Positions 33,518 to 42,371 are shown, counted from the stretch's first letter. The stretch is DNA of 46,402 bases from Thermoproteota archaeon (GCA_027491785.1 JAOZGJ010000068.1:1-46402), one strand, 5' to 3'. Made by a program: numbers and translations. The notes: a model not told the origin generated them from the letters alone.

Positions 33518-33960
33518 CGAATTAACAGCAAATACGGAAAATAAAAATATGTCCGAAGTTCGAGTCTCTTTGAACTCTAAGCGAAAATAGGATAAGGCAG
33601 TATTGAGTTACGCTAGAGTCATTCTCTGAATTTTTGATTGAGCCCGTTCTAAAGCCATGAGAAAACAGAGTATTGAATCTGACTGAATTGATTAAAGGAC
33701 TACTCACCTCTTTCAAACTCACGACATTGGGGCCGCTATCTTCTAATATACGCGAACTCTATCTGAACTCGTGGAAGCATTGTAATATTTTCTCATTCCC
33801 CTATCTGCGCTAATCCAATCTCTTACCTCTAACTTTAGTTCGTTTTCCCCTCTCTATTGTCTCTTTAATGGGACCTTATGAATAGCTGAACTATAATTGT
33901 AATCCTACATTTATTTCAATATTAAATAGAAATAATTAAATTTGTAGGATAGTAGAAAGG
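33518..33960. other. AT-rich intergenic region with promoter elements, no gene
   Basis: This stretch holds the VapB promoter near 33539-33552 and, at its right end, an A/T-rich tract (AATAATTAAATT, 33932-33943) that could drive the hairpin element starting near 33960. A short frame on the minus strand (about 66 codons) lacks an SD and protein-like composition. No tRNA is found, although a T-loop-like GTTCGAGTC occurs at 33558. Confidence 0.55.
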
Positions 33961-34030
33961 ATACCCCGCACTCGGATGGATGGCACTGCGGGGTGTTGGG
34001 GCCCATCGATGGGCCCCAACAGAGCTCTAT
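33961..34030 (+). ncRNA. Candidate structured RNA: two adjacent GC-rich hairpins
   Basis: In an AT-rich gap there are two perfect hairpins in a row. The first is an 8-bp stem ACCCCGCA (33963-33970) with TGCGGGGT (33987-33994), around a 16-base loop. It is followed at once by a 26-base perfect palindrome (33995-34020) with arms GTTGGGGCCCAT and ATGGGCCCCAAC around CG. A TATA-like box ends about 17-20 bases before it. High GC in an AT-rich flank is typical of structured RNA in hyperthermophiles. It lies between divergent genes, so it is not a terminator for either. The strand is assumed, and no RNA family is recognised. Confidence 0.45.
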
Positions 34031-34143
34031 GATTAGATATGTGCCATTATGGAATATCACTATTAGTATTTGGCTAAAATAACCTAGTTAAAGTTGGAGA
34101 AAGCGTAAATACTTCTAAGAGATTAGTTCTAAAGGTGAGCCCA

Positions 34144-34683
34144 ATGCTCCTACCTTGGAGCAGGGTCAGCGATTTCACATGCTACGAATGTGGATTATGC
34201 TGCCTTCACTTCAAAGTACCCCTCAAATCCTACGAGGCTCTGAAAATTGCGAAGGTGTTCGGACCGGATAAAATAACAATAATTAAAGGGAAGGAATATT
34301 TAGCGAAAGAAGAGGGAGAACCCTGTCCATTTCTTATAAATAGATATGGTAAGCTCATATGCTCCCTTCAGGATATAGGACTTAAACCTCTGGCTTGTAA
34401 ATTATGGCCCTTCCACATATACAAGAGACCAGAGTATGGGAGGGACGAAGAAGCTTACTTTCAACATAGGCTTGGCAGTTTCTACGTATATGTGGATCAA
34501 AGATGCCCAGGAATCTCTCTGGGAAAGCCCACATATAGGTTAATAAAGACCATTGAGGAGGCGATAGATCTATGGCTGGGAGTTAGAAAGGAGCAGTTAC
34601 TAACAACCTCGACCAACGTGGCTTCTAGGGATTATCTGATGTCGCTGATCGGCGGTGAAAGAAAAATACCAAAGGTTTATTAG
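34144..34683 (+). CDS. YkgJ-family Cys-rich protein (UPF0153, zinc/iron-chelating domain)
   Basis: This protein of about 179 residues has the Cys pattern of the YkgJ/UPF0153 family: CYECGLCCLHFKVPL at the N-terminus, CPFLI, and PLACKLWPFHIYK. A last Cys is in DQRCPG. These Cys residues are thought to bind a metal or Fe-S cluster. The function is unknown. GTG at 34135 is open, but the ATG at 34144 has GGTGAG just before it and is preferred. No partner gene adjoins it. The next gene is convergent. Confidence 0.78.
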   Translation: MLLPWSRVSDFTCYECGLCCLHFKVPLKSYEALKIAKVFGPDKITIIKGKEYLAKEEGEPCPFLINRYGKLICSLQDIGLKPLACKLWPFHIYKRPEYGRDEEAYFQHRLGSFYVYVDQRCPGISLGKPTYRLIKTIEEAIDLWLGVRKEQLLTTSTNVASRDYLMSLIGGERKIPKVY

Positions 34684-34880
34684 CTACCACTTCCTAGAAA
34701 GGTTGTCGGGAAAGGGAGGAGTAGGTAACTAAGGTCAGCCTTGGTTGCTGAAATTCCAATACGTCTCGAAAGGGTCGAATTGGAGAAAACTCGGCTAATG
34801 GCCGAGGATCCCCCCGAAAACTTCTTCTTACAGCTCTATATTGCAATGCACTACACTCAAGAACACTTTCCAATGATCTG
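34684..34880. other. Convergent gap with several short inverted repeats
   Basis: The 197 bases between two gene ends contain a 6-bp hairpin CTCGGC-TAATG-GCCGAG (34790-34806) followed by GATCCCCCC. They also hold a 5-bp pairing CCAAT (34756-34760) with ATTGG (34779-34783), and AAGG-TCAG-CCTT (34731-34742). These may act as terminators for either gene or form part of a small RNA. Confidence 0.35.
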
Positions 34881-35501
34881 TTAGAAACACAACCTGATGT
34901 AGGATTCAGTACTTAGTTCTATTACCCTTCCCTCGTCTACGTATGTAACAAAAACTCCATTTAATTTAGCGATCCTCAATAAATTCAATGGTATAGGAGG
35001 GTTCCTATAATACTTATCCAGCAGCTCTTTCCACCTCCTTAGCTCAATTTCAGAGCGAATATCAGGTGGAGTTAGCAGAAAAGGTGGTATTTCCATGAAA
35101 TACGTGGGCGGAGCTGCGAGATAAAACCTATCAGCGTACTGGCTATACCTAGCTATTTTACTCGCTATTCTAGCCCTACAGAAACTATCCGGATCTAGAG
35201 CATGATCTGGCGGGACGAAACCTGTCTCAACTTCCACAATTACCTTCTCACCATTTATTCCCATTACATCACATCTTAAATCATCTAGAGGAACTTCTAC
35301 GTCTACAAAATACCCTTTTTCCATTAGATAGGCAGCTATGACAAGTTCCATAGCGGAGTGGTTGATCTTCACAGCTCCCATTCTATAGAGGTCTGTAAGC
35401 TTATCTATGAGGGGTGAAAGTCTCTGTTTCGCCACACTTATCTCAGCTATGCGATCGGCTAACGTCTCTAGGTCTGATCTGAATGCCTTTGGGTTCGGCA
35501 T
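34881..35501 (-). CDS. Uncharacterised protein with PD-(D/E)xK-like nuclease signature
   Basis: I do not recognise this 206-residue protein as a named family. The middle reads AAYLMEKGYFVDVEVPLDDLRCDVMGINGEKVIVEVETGF, an arrangement (helix, Asp, then hydrophobic-E-x-E) seen in restriction-endonuclease-like folds, though the usual Lys is Glu here. This is followed by a helix with ARIASKIARYSQYADRFYLAAP, typical of such folds in archaeal hypothetical proteins. It may bind or cut nucleic acid. ATG at 35501 follows a TATA-like TAATAAATTATAG 17-30 bases upstream, so it is probably leaderless. Confidence 0.55.
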   Translation of the reverse strand: MPNPKAFRSDLETLADRIAEISVAKQRLSPLIDKLTDLYRMGAVKINHSAMELVIAAYLMEKGYFVDVEVPLDDLRCDVMGINGEKVIVEVETGFVPPDHALDPDSFCRARIASKIARYSQYADRFYLAAPPTYFMEIPPFLLTPPDIRSEIELRRWKELLDKYYRNPPIPLNLLRIAKLNGVFVTYVDEGRVIELSTESYIRLCF

Positions 35502-35651
35502 AAGGAATGGGGCATCTATAATTTATTAACCGTCAGGTAAGCTAGATACCAAGGGGAAGGAAAACCCATCCTTTACATGGCATTTGCAGGTGTAAATTAT
35601 CGATTAGGTAGAACCGTTAGCCTTTTTTCAGTTACACGATAAGAAGTATAC

Positions 35652-35999
35652 ATGCCGATAGTGAACAGGTTCAACAATAGGAAATATTCAGCTCCTTGGG
35701 GATATGATAGAGCCATTCTAGGGTTTAGTAATTCGAGAAGCGTTGAAGTAGTGGAGATAATAATGAAAAGTGGGCAGAAAACAAAGCCTCATTATCATAA
35801 AGAGGTAGAAGAGCTATTTTATCTGATAGACGGTAGCGCTACGGTTATAGTAGAAGGAGAACCCATACATCTAGTCAAGGGAGATTTCTTGGCAGTTACT
35901 CCCCCGGAAAAGCATCAAATAATAGCAGGTGATGAGGGAGTCCATTTAATAGCTATAAAGACCCCTGGATCTGAGAAAGATAGGATCTTCCTTGAATGA
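35652..35999 (+). CDS. Cupin-domain protein
   Basis: This 115-residue single-domain cupin shows motif 1 as HYHKEVEELFYLIDGSATV (metal-binding His, His, Glu) and motif 2 as GDFLAVTPPEKHQI with the final His. Such small cupins are often sugar-phosphate isomerases, dioxygenase-like proteins or metal/ligand-binding proteins. Nothing in the context selects one. It is monocistronic and its end converges with the pyrimidine operon's last gene, with 33 bases between. Confidence 0.8.
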   Translation: MPIVNRFNNRKYSAPWGYDRAILGFSNSRSVEVVEIIMKSGQKTKPHYHKEVEELFYLIDGSATVIVEGEPIHLVKGDFLAVTPPEKHQIIAGDEGVHLIAIKTPGSEKDRIFLE

Positions 36000-36032
36000 G
36001 CATGCTCAGGCATCCGATGGCTACCTCCTAGC

Positions 36033-37298
36033 TTATCTCCGAGTTTTACGTTTTATTGCTGGAACCCCGAACCCTTCCTCTACTACAGGGCCTTCATCAT
36101 ATGCCAATACTCCCCTCAGAAATACCCTCTCGACCTGCCAACCTAGCTCCATACCTTCTATTGCTGTGGATTTCGCCCTAGTATATAATTCATCGCCATG
36201 AACTCTCCATCTCCTCTTCTTGAGGATCACTAGATCTGCTGAATTGCCCACGGCTATACTTCCTCTCCCCAATCCCATATGCATGGCGGGTTTCGAGCTG
36301 TACATATCTATGACCTCGGCAGGTAACTTTCCATCAGCTATTAGGGTCATCAGGAAAGGCGCCATCACATCAAGCCAAGGTATCCCAGAGGGCATTTCCT
36401 CATAAGGCCTTGATTTCTCCTCTAAGCCGTGAGGTGCATGATCCGTCGCTAAGAAGTCTATCATGCCTGCCCAAAGCATGGATTTAAGCTCATTAACTAA
36501 TTCCTTAGGTCTCAAGGGAGGATTGACCTTTGCTAATGATCCGAGTTTCCCAGCATCTTCTCTGCTAAAGAGAATGTGATGGGGAGTCACCTCTACACTC
36601 GCATCTACTCCCCTAAGCTTCGCCTCCTGAACCAAGCTTACAGTGATGGGGAGAGTGGCATGTGCTATTCTGACCCTAGAAGAGTGCCTCTCCGCCATCC
36701 ATAAGACCCTCCTCACGGCAATCTCCTCAGCTAACTCTGGATGAGCGATCCAATGATCCTCAACTTTGTCAGGAATATCCGCCTCCTTCAGTACTAATGG
36801 ACTTTCAGCATGTACAACTACAATCTTTCCCATTTTCGAGGCCTTCCTGAACACCTCATTTAAGTTATTCATCAGATCTTCAGGGTAGAGCTTTATTCCA
36901 GCAACGTAGTCATCCTCTGGTAGGTAAGGATAAGCTGTGTAAAGCAAGAAGTCCACATAACTTTCCCTATTAGCTTCCTTTAACTTCTCCTCAAGTATCT
37001 CCCTACTATCTACCTTAGGGATATTATTAGGCATGTCTGCAACCACAGCAATCCCTCCTCTAAGGGCAGCCAACGATTCAGTTCTCCATTCACCCTTTTG
37101 CCTCTGATTAAGTCCTCTCATATGTACATGTAGGTCCACAAAGCCCGGTAGTACGATATCAGCTCTCATGCAGGAGGATGAGGGTGGTGGGATCCTAAAT
37201 ATTCTAGTGATGAGACCCGATTCCATCTCTATGCATGCTTCTCTAAAGCCAAGGGAAGGCAGGAAGGTAAGTCCGCATATGCAGGTCACATAGCTCAC
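36033..37298 (-). CDS. pyrC: Dihydroorotase
   Basis: This 421-residue zinc amidohydrolase closes carbamoyl-aspartate to dihydroorotate. Metal-site motifs are DLHVHMRG near residue 55, a Lys in GIKLYPEDL, VVHAES, RIAHAT and TDHAPHG. A DIVLPGFVD block precedes the first motif, as in the PyrC class I/AllB-like group. The start is GTG at 37298 after GGGGTAG. It is the last gene of the pyrimidine operon, 40 bases after pyrK. Allantoinase is the main alternative, but the operon decides for dihydroorotase. Confidence 0.93.
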   Translation of the reverse strand: MSYVTCICGLTFLPSLGFREACIEMESGLITRIFRIPPPSSSCMRADIVLPGFVDLHVHMRGLNQRQKGEWRTESLAALRGGIAVVADMPNNIPKVDSREILEEKLKEANRESYVDFLLYTAYPYLPEDDYVAGIKLYPEDLMNNLNEVFRKASKMGKIVVVHAESPLVLKEADIPDKVEDHWIAHPELAEEIAVRRVLWMAERHSSRVRIAHATLPITVSLVQEAKLRGVDASVEVTPHHILFSREDAGKLGSLAKVNPPLRPKELVNELKSMLWAGMIDFLATDHAPHGLEEKSRPYEEMPSGIPWLDVMAPFLMTLIADGKLPAEVIDMYSSKPAMHMGLGRGSIAVGNSADLVILKKRRWRVHGDELYTRAKSTAIEGMELGWQVERVFLRGVLAYDEGPVVEEGFGVPAIKRKTRR

Positions 37299-37338
37299 CT
37301 ACCCCATTATACCCTCCTTCTTTCTTTCCTCACGACTT

Positions 37339-38139
37339 CTAATAATGGACTTCAGGAGGAATTTTCCTCCCATCGAAGCTCCTCTTATAATTACCGAAAT
37401 CCCTCGTATTAACGAGGATTTTTCCCTTGAAGACGGGCCCGTCTTTGCATACCAGTAAGCCAAGAGGATCCAGTGAACATGCTCCGCAGAGACCTACTGC
37501 GCATCTTATTAACCTCTCTAGTGACGCCTCGACGTCTTTTCCCCTCTGGACACCTCTCCTCACCACATTAACTAGCATCCGTTCGGGACCTGCCGTGTAT
37601 ATGTGGTCAGGCCAATCGAAATCGACATGCTCTGTTATGAGACCCCTCAGTCCGTGAGATCCATCGTTCGTGCTCAGTATCAACTCATCAGATAGCTCCC
37701 TGAGGAGATCTTCCATTAGAACTTCTTCTTTTTCCCTAAAACCAGCATAGAACCTGATCTTCACATCTCTAGACTTCAGGTTTTCGGCTAGAAATATCAA
37801 AGGAGCTATCCCATAACCTCCCCCTATCAACGCTACTTTTCCCCTGACGTTCAAGGAGAATCCATTACCGTAGGGTCCTCTGATCCAAAGCTTATCCCCC
37901 TCACTCAATGAATGAATTGCGGAACTTACCTTTCCCACCTTGGATATTAGGAACCAAGTCTCATTGTTCCTTTCCCTTGCTATGCTTATGGGTATCTCAC
38001 CTATTTTAGGTACCCATATCATGACGTACTGTCCAGGCTTAGCTCCTATCCTACCTTCCACTACTATCCTTTTAACTCTTGGACTCTCTATCCTTATTTC
38101 CGATATTTTAAAGGTCCTATGTCCCTGTGAGCTGAGCAA
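37339..38139 (-). CDS. pyrK: Dihydroorotate dehydrogenase electron-transfer subunit (PyrK-like)
   Basis: This 266-residue flavin reductase-type protein has an FAD-binding segment around [11 protein letters not shown], the flavin/NAD domain [11 protein letters not shown] and [16 protein letters not shown], and a [2Fe-2S] ligand set at the C-terminus ([20 protein letters not shown]). PyrK links the PyrD flavoprotein to NAD. No pyrD gene is in the window. The start is TTG at 38139, overlapping pyrI by 23 bases with a weak ribosome site. It is in the middle of the pyr operon, which supports the PyrK role over other ferredoxin-NADP reductase-like proteins. Confidence 0.87.
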   Translation of the reverse strand: MLSSQGHRTFKISEIRIESPRVKRIVVEGRIGAKPGQYVMIWVPKIGEIPISIARERNNETWFLISKVGKVSSAIHSLSEGDKLWIRGPYGNGFSLNVRGKVALIGGGYGIAPLIFLAENLKSRDVKIRFYAGFREKEEVLMEDLLRELSDELILSTNDGSHGLRGLITEHVDFDWPDHIYTAGPERMLVNVVRRGVQRGKDVEASLERLIRCAVGLCGACSLDPLGLLVCKDGPVFKGKILVNTRDFGNYKRSFDGRKIPPEVHY

Positions 38140-38590
38140 TTACTTCATCCTCCGTTAAATACTCGCCGCAATATTCGCATACGAGCTTCAATGGTTTCTC
38201 CGAGATCACAGTGAAAGTAGATATGACTGCTTCCCTAGGGGCATTAGTGATGCACTTGGGATTAACGCACCTCAATATCCCCTCTATCTTCCTTGGGAGC
38301 TCTACTCTCCTCTTATTCACGACCTCGTAGTTCCTTATTATATTTATCGTGGCTGTAGGAGCAACGAGGGCTATCTTATCCACCTCCTCCTTGCTCAGCT
38401 CCTTTCCTTCCACCTTCACTATATCCTTCTTTCCAAGCTTCCTACTAGTCGCGTTCATAACGAGAGAGACCATTAATCCCTCATCCCCAGTTATTCCCAG
38501 AATCTTGAGGACCTTCAGAGCTCTTCCAGCTGGTATATGATCTATCACGGTCCCATTACTTATCCTCCTTACCACAAGCTCCTCACTCAT
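38117..38590 (-). CDS. pyrI: Aspartate transcarbamoylase regulatory chain
   Basis: This 157-residue regulatory chain binds CTP/ATP at its N-terminal domain ([21 protein letters not shown]) and holds a zinc ion with four Cys at the C-terminus (CVNPKC and CEYC). It assembles with PyrB into the allosteric dodecamer. The ATG overlaps the pyrB stop as ATGA. A separate regulatory chain implies feedback control of the pathway at enzyme level. Confidence 0.96.
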   Translation of the reverse strand: MSEELVVRRISNGTVIDHIPAGRALKVLKILGITGDEGLMVSLVMNATSRKLGKKDIVKVEGKELSKEEVDKIALVAPTATINIIRNYEVVNKRRVELPRKIEGILRCVNPKCITNAPREAVISTFTVISEKPLKLVCEYCGEYLTEDEVIAQLTGT

Positions 38591-39477
38591 GCTATCACCT
38601 CGCTAAGGAGAGCCATCCTGATAGGAACTCCATTGGCCGCTTGCTTGAAGTAAAGGGCATGCTTTGTTTTATCTACATCTAAAGCAATCTCATCAACTCT
38701 AGGAAGAGGATGCATTATGATGAGGGACTCCTTGGAGTCCTTGAGCAAGTTGGCATCTATCCTATAACTTCCCTTCACCCTCTCATACTCCGCAGGATCA
38801 GGGAACCTCTCCTTCTGTATCCTAGTTACATACAATACATCTAGTTCTGGGAGAACCTCATTAAGACCAGCAAACTCCCAAGGCATCTTTAGGGAATCTA
38901 AAAGCTCTTCCTTTGGTCTGAGGCTTTCTGGAGCTATTAGATATACCTTTCTTGGCGAATAGAGATTAAGGGCCCTAAGGAAGCTTCCAGCAGCTCTCCC
39001 ATATCTTAAATCACCCAAAACACCATAAATCTTATTGTCTATGCCTCCCTTCTCCCTCCAAATCGTGTAGAGATCTATCATAGCCTGAGTGGGATGCCTC
39101 TTAGATCCATCTCCTGCATTTATCACTGGTGATTCGGCAAGCTCGGCTGCCAGCTTCGCAGCGCCTTCCAAACTATGCCTCACTACTATGGCATCTGCGT
39201 AAGCATCCAGCATCCTGACAGTGTCAGAGAAACTTTCTCCCTTAGCTATGGACGTTGCCTGGGCGGCGTCGAATCCTATATAGCCCCCACCCAGCCTTAG
39301 AGTGGCCGTCTCAAAGCTCATCCTCGTTCTAGTGCTCGGTTCAAAGAACGCAAGAGCAACAACTTTTCCCCTTAATTCATCTCCTTCGAATTTGGAGGAT
39401 GCTATTCTGAACAATCTTTCTAGATCATTCCGAGTAAAATCCAGGATACAGAGAACATCTTTACCCCTAAAACTCAA
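38587..39477 (-). CDS. pyrB: Aspartate transcarbamoylase catalytic chain
   Basis: This 296-residue catalytic chain joins carbamoyl phosphate and aspartate. Carbamoyl-phosphate motifs [12 protein letters not shown] and [11 protein letters not shown] are intact, and HPLPRVDEI is the aspartate-side motif. Short by E. coli standards (311) but normal for archaea. The start is TTG at 39477, read as TTGA with the pyrE stop and preceded by GGAGGTGA at ideal spacing, so this TTG is well supported. Confidence 0.96.
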   Translation of the reverse strand: MSFRGKDVLCILDFTRNDLERLFRIASSKFEGDELRGKVVALAFFEPSTRTRMSFETATLRLGGGYIGFDAAQATSIAKGESFSDTVRMLDAYADAIVVRHSLEGAAKLAAELAESPVINAGDGSKRHPTQAMIDLYTIWREKGGIDNKIYGVLGDLRYGRAAGSFLRALNLYSPRKVYLIAPESLRPKEELLDSLKMPWEFAGLNEVLPELDVLYVTRIQKERFPDPAEYERVKGSYRIDANLLKDSKESLIIMHPLPRVDEIALDVDKTKHALYFKQAANGVPIRMALLSEVIA

Positions 39478-40067
39478 TATCTCACCTCCATAAGGTATCT
39501 TGATGCGTAGGACCTCTCTTTATCCGAGAGATCCTCATATATCGCTCTGACTATATCGGGGAGGGTAGCTAGGCTGTTTAACCTCACACCTTCCTTCTCA
39601 AGAGATTCCCTAGCTCCCTGAACTCTATCAATGACAACCCAAGCGTCAACAACATCAGCTCCCCTCTCCCTAACGGTTCTCACTGCCCTAAGGAGGGATC
39701 CGCCCGTAGTAGCTACATCATCTATAACGACGTATCTTTCCATGTTTACCTCTCCCTCAAGCTTACTCATGGTTCCATGCTCCTTCTTCTCCTTTCTGAC
39801 ATAGATGAGAGGCCTTGATAGAATCATGGAAACAGCTGTAGCCAGTGGAAGACCCCCAACTGCAACCCCGCAGATTCCGGCATCTCCCTCGCCTATACCG
39901 TCAGAGATCTCCTCTGCTAGCAGTCTGAACTCCTCCGGAAAAGATGGGAGTGGTCTCAGATCAACATATATGCTGCTTCTTTTCCCTGATGTTAGGAGGA
40001 AATCCCCGAACCTAAGCATTTTCCTCCTAATTAGGAGCTTCCCAATCTCATCGGCTTTCATGACCAT
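39474..40067 (-). CDS. pyrE: Orotate phosphoribosyltransferase
   Basis: This enzyme of about 197 residues makes OMP from orotate and PRPP. It has the type I PRT signature [13 protein letters not shown], an upstream [16 protein letters not shown] loop and [10 protein letters not shown] (flexible catalytic loop Lys residues). The window allows GTG at 40076. The ATG at 40067 has GAGGGG 8 bases before it and is preferred. It overlaps pyrF by 20 bases. Confidence 0.94.
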   Translation of the reverse strand: MVMKADEIGKLLIRRKMLRFGDFLLTSGKRSSIYVDLRPLPSFPEEFRLLAEEISDGIGEGDAGICGVAVGGLPLATAVSMILSRPLIYVRKEKKEHGTMSKLEGEVNMERYVVIDDVATTGGSLLRAVRTVRERGADVVDAWVVIDRVQGARESLEKEGVRLNSLATLPDIVRAIYEDLSDKERSYASRYLMEVRY

Positions 40068-40722
40068 GAATGACACCCCTCTGGGCTGATACTATTTCTT
40101 CTGCCGCTTTAACCGGATCCTCACTCCTAAGGATGGATCTCCCAACTATCTCAAAGTCAGCTCCCGCTTTAAGAGCAGATCCTGGCTTAGCCCCTTGAAA
40201 TCCCACGCCTGGAGAGAAGATCTTGACCCTAGGCAGGCGTCTCCTAGCCTCTCTAATCATCTCAGGCCTCGTTGCCCCCACGACTATTCCCCAGGTATCT
40301 AGTAGGTCAGCCATTTCCAAGAGCTTGACGAAGTTCTCTCTGATCAGTTTAGCTTCAGGATGACTCATCCCAGCAACCCCTATCAAATCTAGCCTGCTAT
40401 CGTATTTTCTGTGTCCAGTGAATATGTGGATAATAGCTCCGTCTAGATTCATTTCCTCGAACTTCCCCAGTATATGCTGTACCACGTCAGGTATATCCGC
40501 TAGCTTGAAGTCAGCTATCCAGTAATACTCAGGATGTTTCCTCACTAGCTCGGAAATGCCTTCCCATCCTATCAGCAAGCTCAGCGGAAAACCTACTTTA
40601 ACGCCAGCCACTAGGTTCTTTAAGCCATCTAGAATCTTATTCACATCTCCAGACGGAAAATCAAGGGCTAAAATGAGCCTAGAATCCAGATAAGAAGATC
40701 TTTCTAGAAGCTTGTTCTCTAT
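40048..40722 (-). CDS. pyrF: Orotidine 5'-phosphate decarboxylase, with an unusual start
   Basis: This protein of about 224 residues decarboxylates OMP to UMP. The catalytic set is intact: Asp in LILALDFP, Lys in GVKVGFPL, and WIADFKLADIP with its Asp-x-Lys-x3-Asp. The first standard start (GTG 40644) would cut off the LALD strand, so translation must begin earlier. An in-frame TAA at 40737-40735 limits it. Between the two lies no ATG, GTG or TTG. The best candidate is ATA at 40722, 5 bases after GGAAGGG; CTG at 40689 is the other. It is the first gene of the pyr operon. Confidence 0.87.
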   Translation of the reverse strand: MENKLLERSSYLDSRLILALDFPSGDVNKILDGLKNLVAGVKVGFPLSLLIGWEGISELVRKHPEYYWIADFKLADIPDVVQHILGKFEEMNLDGAIIHIFTGHRKYDSRLDLIGVAGMSHPEAKLIRENFVKLLEMADLLDTWGIVVGATRPEMIREARRRLPRVKIFSPGVGFQGAKPGSALKAGADFEIVGRSILRSEDPVKAAEEIVSAQRGVIHGHESR

Positions 40723-40747
40723 TGGAACCCTTCCTTAAGCAAGGCTT

Positions 40748-40769
40748 CCCCCTTATAAACTCTAGGGGG
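40748..40769 (-). promoter_or_regulatory. Inverted repeat enclosing the pyr operon TATA box
   Basis: On the minus strand CCCCCT and AGGGGG flank AGAGTTTATA, so the likely TATA box (TTTATAAG) overlaps a 6-bp inverted repeat, about 25-35 bases before the probable 5' end of pyrF. A repressor bound to the repeat would cover the TATA box. The same repeat could fold as a hairpin at the end of the purA transcript. Confidence 0.45.
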
Positions 40770-40845
40770 TTGAATTGAGGTCCGTTTTCTCTCTTTCAGC
40801 GACTGTTATGGCAAAATGGACCATAAGGTAGTTCAGTTGGCTGAC

Positions 40846-42144
40846 TTATAGGGGAATTATCTCTCTAAGATGAGGAGTAGGTATGGTCATCTCCCTATCA
40901 GGTCCAACTCCTATGAGAATAGCCTTAGCTTCAACTTCCCTCTCTATGAATGAAACGTAATTCTTAACTTCCTCAGGCAGGGAGCTCCATCCCCCTTTCA
41001 CGAATTCATTCCAATCATTCACCTTCCATCCTTCCAATTCCTCATATATGGGCTTGGCCTTTTCCAGCTCATCCACATATGGAGGAGCTATCCTCACTTC
41101 CTCGCCATCTATCTCATATGCAACGGCTACCTTAACCCTATCTAGCCCAGAGAGAACATCCAGCTTCCTTATGGCTAGATAGCCTATCCCGTTGATCATC
41201 GCAGAGTACCTGAGCATGGGCAAGTCGAGCCATCCCACCCTCCTAGGCCTACCGGTAGTGGTTCCATACTCACCGCCCCTATCTCTTATGTAATCAGCTA
41301 TATCACCAGATAGCTCAGTTGGGAAGGGCCCCTTCCCAACTCTAGTAGTGTAAGCCTTCATAACTCCAACTACGAAATCTATTGCGAGGGGACTTACCCC
41401 AGCACCTGTACAGGCTCCCCCTGCTACGGGGTTAGAGGAAGTAACGAAGGGATAAGTCCCATGATCGACATCAAGCATGGTTCCTTGTGCTCCCTCGAAT
41501 ACAACGAATTTGCCCTCGGCAATTGCTTCATTTACCTCCAGATGATCATCGCCGATGAATGCTGATAGAGAGTTCCTCCATTCCTCTGCTTTAGCCAGTA
41601 ACTTCAAGTAGTATTCTTCAACATCACCGGTAAGTATACCTGCATTCCTAAGTTCATTCTCCTTTATCTCCAATACTTCCTTCAACCTTTGGGGAAATCT
41701 TGGGCTAAATAGATCTGCAACCTTTAAACCTGTCACTCTAGCCATCTTATCTTGATAGGCAGGTCCTATTCCCCTCTTGGTCGTTCCCAGTCTCCCACCG
41801 GAGATAGCAGAGTCGAGTTCCTTGTGGTAGGGTAAGAGAAGTGCGGCTTTAAGCGAGACCAAAACATCTATATTCCTACCTCTGGACTTCAGATCCCTCA
41901 GCTCCTCTAGAAATACCTCCGGATCGAACGCAACCCCCGCACCTAAGACACCCCTCTTCCCCCTGACGACGCTTGAGGGCATCAAATGGAGCTTATACTT
42001 CTCACCGTTAGCTACCACTGTATGACCAGCGTTACTCCCACCATTGTACCTTACCACAAGATCAGCCCATTCTGCGAGATAGTCCACTACAGCACCCTTG
42101 CTCTCGTCGCCAAATTGCATGCCAACGACAACCACAGCAGGCAT
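40846..42144 (-). CDS. purA: Adenylosuccinate synthetase
   Basis: This 432-residue enzyme joins IMP and aspartate with GTP on the way to AMP. It shows GGSNAGHT with the catalytic His, TTKRGIGPAYQDKMAR, FEGAQGTMLDVDHGTYPFVTSSNP and TTGRPRRVGWLDLPMLRYS. The length is of bacterial type, longer than the about 340 of many archaeal forms. The first P-loop reads FGDESKGAVVD where most family members have GDEGKGK, a change worth noting. It is transcribed toward the pyr operon. No other purine-synthesis gene is in the window. Confidence 0.94.
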   Translation of the reverse strand: MPAVVVVGMQFGDESKGAVVDYLAEWADLVVRYNGGSNAGHTVVANGEKYKLHLMPSSVVRGKRGVLGAGVAFDPEVFLEELRDLKSRGRNIDVLVSLKAALLLPYHKELDSAISGGRLGTTKRGIGPAYQDKMARVTGLKVADLFSPRFPQRLKEVLEIKENELRNAGILTGDVEEYYLKLLAKAEEWRNSLSAFIGDDHLEVNEAIAEGKFVVFEGAQGTMLDVDHGTYPFVTSSNPVAGGACTGAGVSPLAIDFVVGVMKAYTTRVGKGPFPTELSGDIADYIRDRGGEYGTTTGRPRRVGWLDLPMLRYSAMINGIGYLAIRKLDVLSGLDRVKVAVAYEIDGEEVRIAPPYVDELEKAKPIYEELEGWKVNDWNEFVKGGWSSLPEEVKNYVSFIEREVEAKAILIGVGPDREMTIPTPHLREIIPL

Positions 42145-42371
42145 GGTCCATTACCCTCATCTTCACCAACTCCTAGATATAAGGGGAACTATCAACCATT
42201 ATTACTGAAATTGTGTGCATATATTAAGAAATTAGAGTTATTATCGCTACAGACTGGTACTATGCTACTCTTCAATTTGGATCTCTGTCATGAATTATGT
42301 CTAATGAGCAGTGATCGATATACGGTAAATAATGTACTTTTAGCTTAGTACGATCTCTCCACAAGGGGTAT

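Noticed and set aside
33541-33600. tRNA-like T-loop GTTCGAGTC
   Set aside because: No matching T-stem, anticodon arm or acceptor stem is present.
33522-33722. 66-codon minus-strand frame
   Set aside because: It has no ribosome site, a composition unlike its neighbours and no family resemblance; it overlaps promoter DNA of VapB.
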